Translations under genes and position numbers: made by a program
Notes under the pieces: generated by a model
The model's database searches: none
What the model was told of the DNA's origin: nothing
Seen by the model: only the letters and a program-made list of their open reading frames with translations
Shown here: positions 62,865 through 64,000 of the stretch, piece by piece
Layout: the number at the start of each line of letters is the position of its first letter
Numbering within the stretch: the stretch's first letter is position 1
From: Tubiluchus corallicola
Lineage: Eukaryota > Priapulida > Priapulimorpha > Priapulimorphida > Tubiluchidae
Length of the DNA stretch: 64,000 nt
NCBI GenBank assembly: GCA_030141605.1
Contig: JAQGDQ010000008.1
Coordinates: 758,501-822,500 of the forward strand
Direction: 5' to 3'

Positions 62865-64000
62865 GAAATTCTTGTGTGCCTATTTAGGTGTGCAACACAA
62901 ACTGCAGCATTACTGAATCGAAATGAATCGGTGTAAGTTTTTAGTGCAACTTTTGAGTGTTAGTGTTACCAAAAAATTGTTTTCACTGCAGCAGCTAAAA
63001 TTTCTAAATATATTATGCTGTTTTAATTAGTTAAAGATGTTGCAACTTTGAAATAATTTTCAAAAATTAGCAAGACACTTAGCCTGTTTATAAACATGCA
63101 ATTTATTACAAATTTGAGTATTCCTAAACTTATCAGTGCAATTTCAAGCTCTTTTGTGAATTTTTTTATAGCTCAGCATACATGATTGGTCTTCTTTAAA
63201 GCTTACGAATTTCTTACACTAGCTGTAGTGTTTTGTTATCACAGGGTTATTATTACTGTTATTTCATTAAAGTTTTCAGACTTGCTGCAAAAAATCAAGT
63301 GCAAGAAATCATAATTTTTGGTGTTGCCACATTTTCCAGACAAAAAAGCTGTGATAATACTCCAATATCTGTAAGAACAGATTAATATTCATATGAAATG
63401 TATTCAAAAAAAGAATAATTTCTTTTACAGAATTTGTTTTTTGAATATGTTTTGGAAAAATTAGTGAAGTTCTGAGAGTTTAGTGAGAAATAAAAGAAGT
63501 AAATGCTGACCTGCATAAGTAATAAAACTAAATTCGCTAGTTAGTTAGTTTTATCATTTGGATAGATTTATAAATGCATTATTTTACTGTGGGTGTAGCT
63601 GATTTGTTGTGTTTATTATCAGTGGCAGATAACTGAAATTTTCTTTATCAATATGCTTTTTGCTGCCTGTATTCACCTTACTTCATGTAATTGTCAGTTC
63701 AGTTAAGTTCATACATACTTCATTTCCAGTATGTGCATTAATTTGATATGTTAATTATCAACTTTTGCTTCAACTTTGTACTTGCAACTAATTTTGGTTT
63801 AATTCGTGTTGTCTCTGGGCATAAGAGTTAAAAGTTTTTGTAAAGATAAATCATTCTTGCAAAATAATGTGATCTGTAATTCTCAAATTGTAGTATTGTA
63901 AGTCAGATTCTAATATTGACTGATGCACTTTTTGGTCTATGTTTTATGACATCATTGTAGTGAGTATCCTGTCTTGCATTCAATTATGCATTGTTAGCAT
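62865..64000. other. Downstream intergenic DNA
   Basis: AT-rich DNA with two further AATAAA hexamers (63489, 63521), which may be alternative AFF polyadenylation signals. No gene or element recognised. Confidence 0.45.

Noticed and set aside
1-64000. tRNA genes, CRISPR arrays, operons, riboswitches, plasmid or phage functions
   Set aside because: The window is intron-rich animal DNA. No tRNA-like cloverleaf with A and B boxes was noticed, and the repeats seen are tandem or mobile elements, not spaced arrays.

Overview
This is AT-rich nuclear DNA of an animal, probably an invertebrate. Genes are split into short exons by introns of up to about 21 kb with GT..AG borders. The introns carry degenerate hAT, pogo-like, LINE, Gypsy and foldback elements. 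Nothing bacterial, organellar or viral was seen, and I cannot name the species.

Two protein-coding genes, both on the + strand, explain the coding content. (1) Positions 1279-9548 hold the last six exons of a GLYR1/NPAC/NDF homologue, a beta-hydroxyacid-dehydrogenase-like nucleosome/chromatin factor. The PWWP and Rossmann exons lie upstream of the window. The six exons join in phase to 256 codons plus stop. (2) Positions 13149-60416 hold what appears to be a complete AF4/FMR2 (AFF) family gene, the scaffold of the super elongation complex. Eighteen exons join in phase to 1390 codons plus stop. The order of landmarks matches vertebrate AFF1/AFF4: P-TEFb-binding N-terminus, ELL-binding segment, Ser/Asp/Glu-rich region, AF9/ENL-binding strand, and C-terminal homology domain (CHD). 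The 20-base first coding exon is the least certain part.

Layout: 1-9548 GLYR1 3' half; 9549-13148 GLYR1 3' UTR, intergenic DNA and AFF 5' region; 13149-19914 AFF exons 1-6; 19915-40741 one intron of about 20.8 kb packed with decayed repeats; 40742-49547 AFF exons 7-11, including the 1685-base exon that encodes the low-complexity middle of the protein; 51778-60416 exons encoding the CHD; 60417-64000 3' UTR and downstream DNA.

Both genes act in transcription through chromatin: GLYR1/NDF helps Pol II pass nucleosomes, and AFF proteins hold P-TEFb, ELL and AF9/ENL together. The most interesting points are: a lysine kept at the catalytic position of GLYR1, where vertebrates have methionine; a 42-bp duplicated splice acceptor in GLYR1 whose two versions are both in frame; a hAT element nested in another hAT element with target-site duplications still readable; a MITE pair whose inverted termini carry a DR1-like nuclear-receptor motif; a 2.4-kb inverted-repeat element enclosing a decayed Cys-rich ORF; and a tandem array of CRE-like palindromes. 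I found no convincing new multi-gene system.
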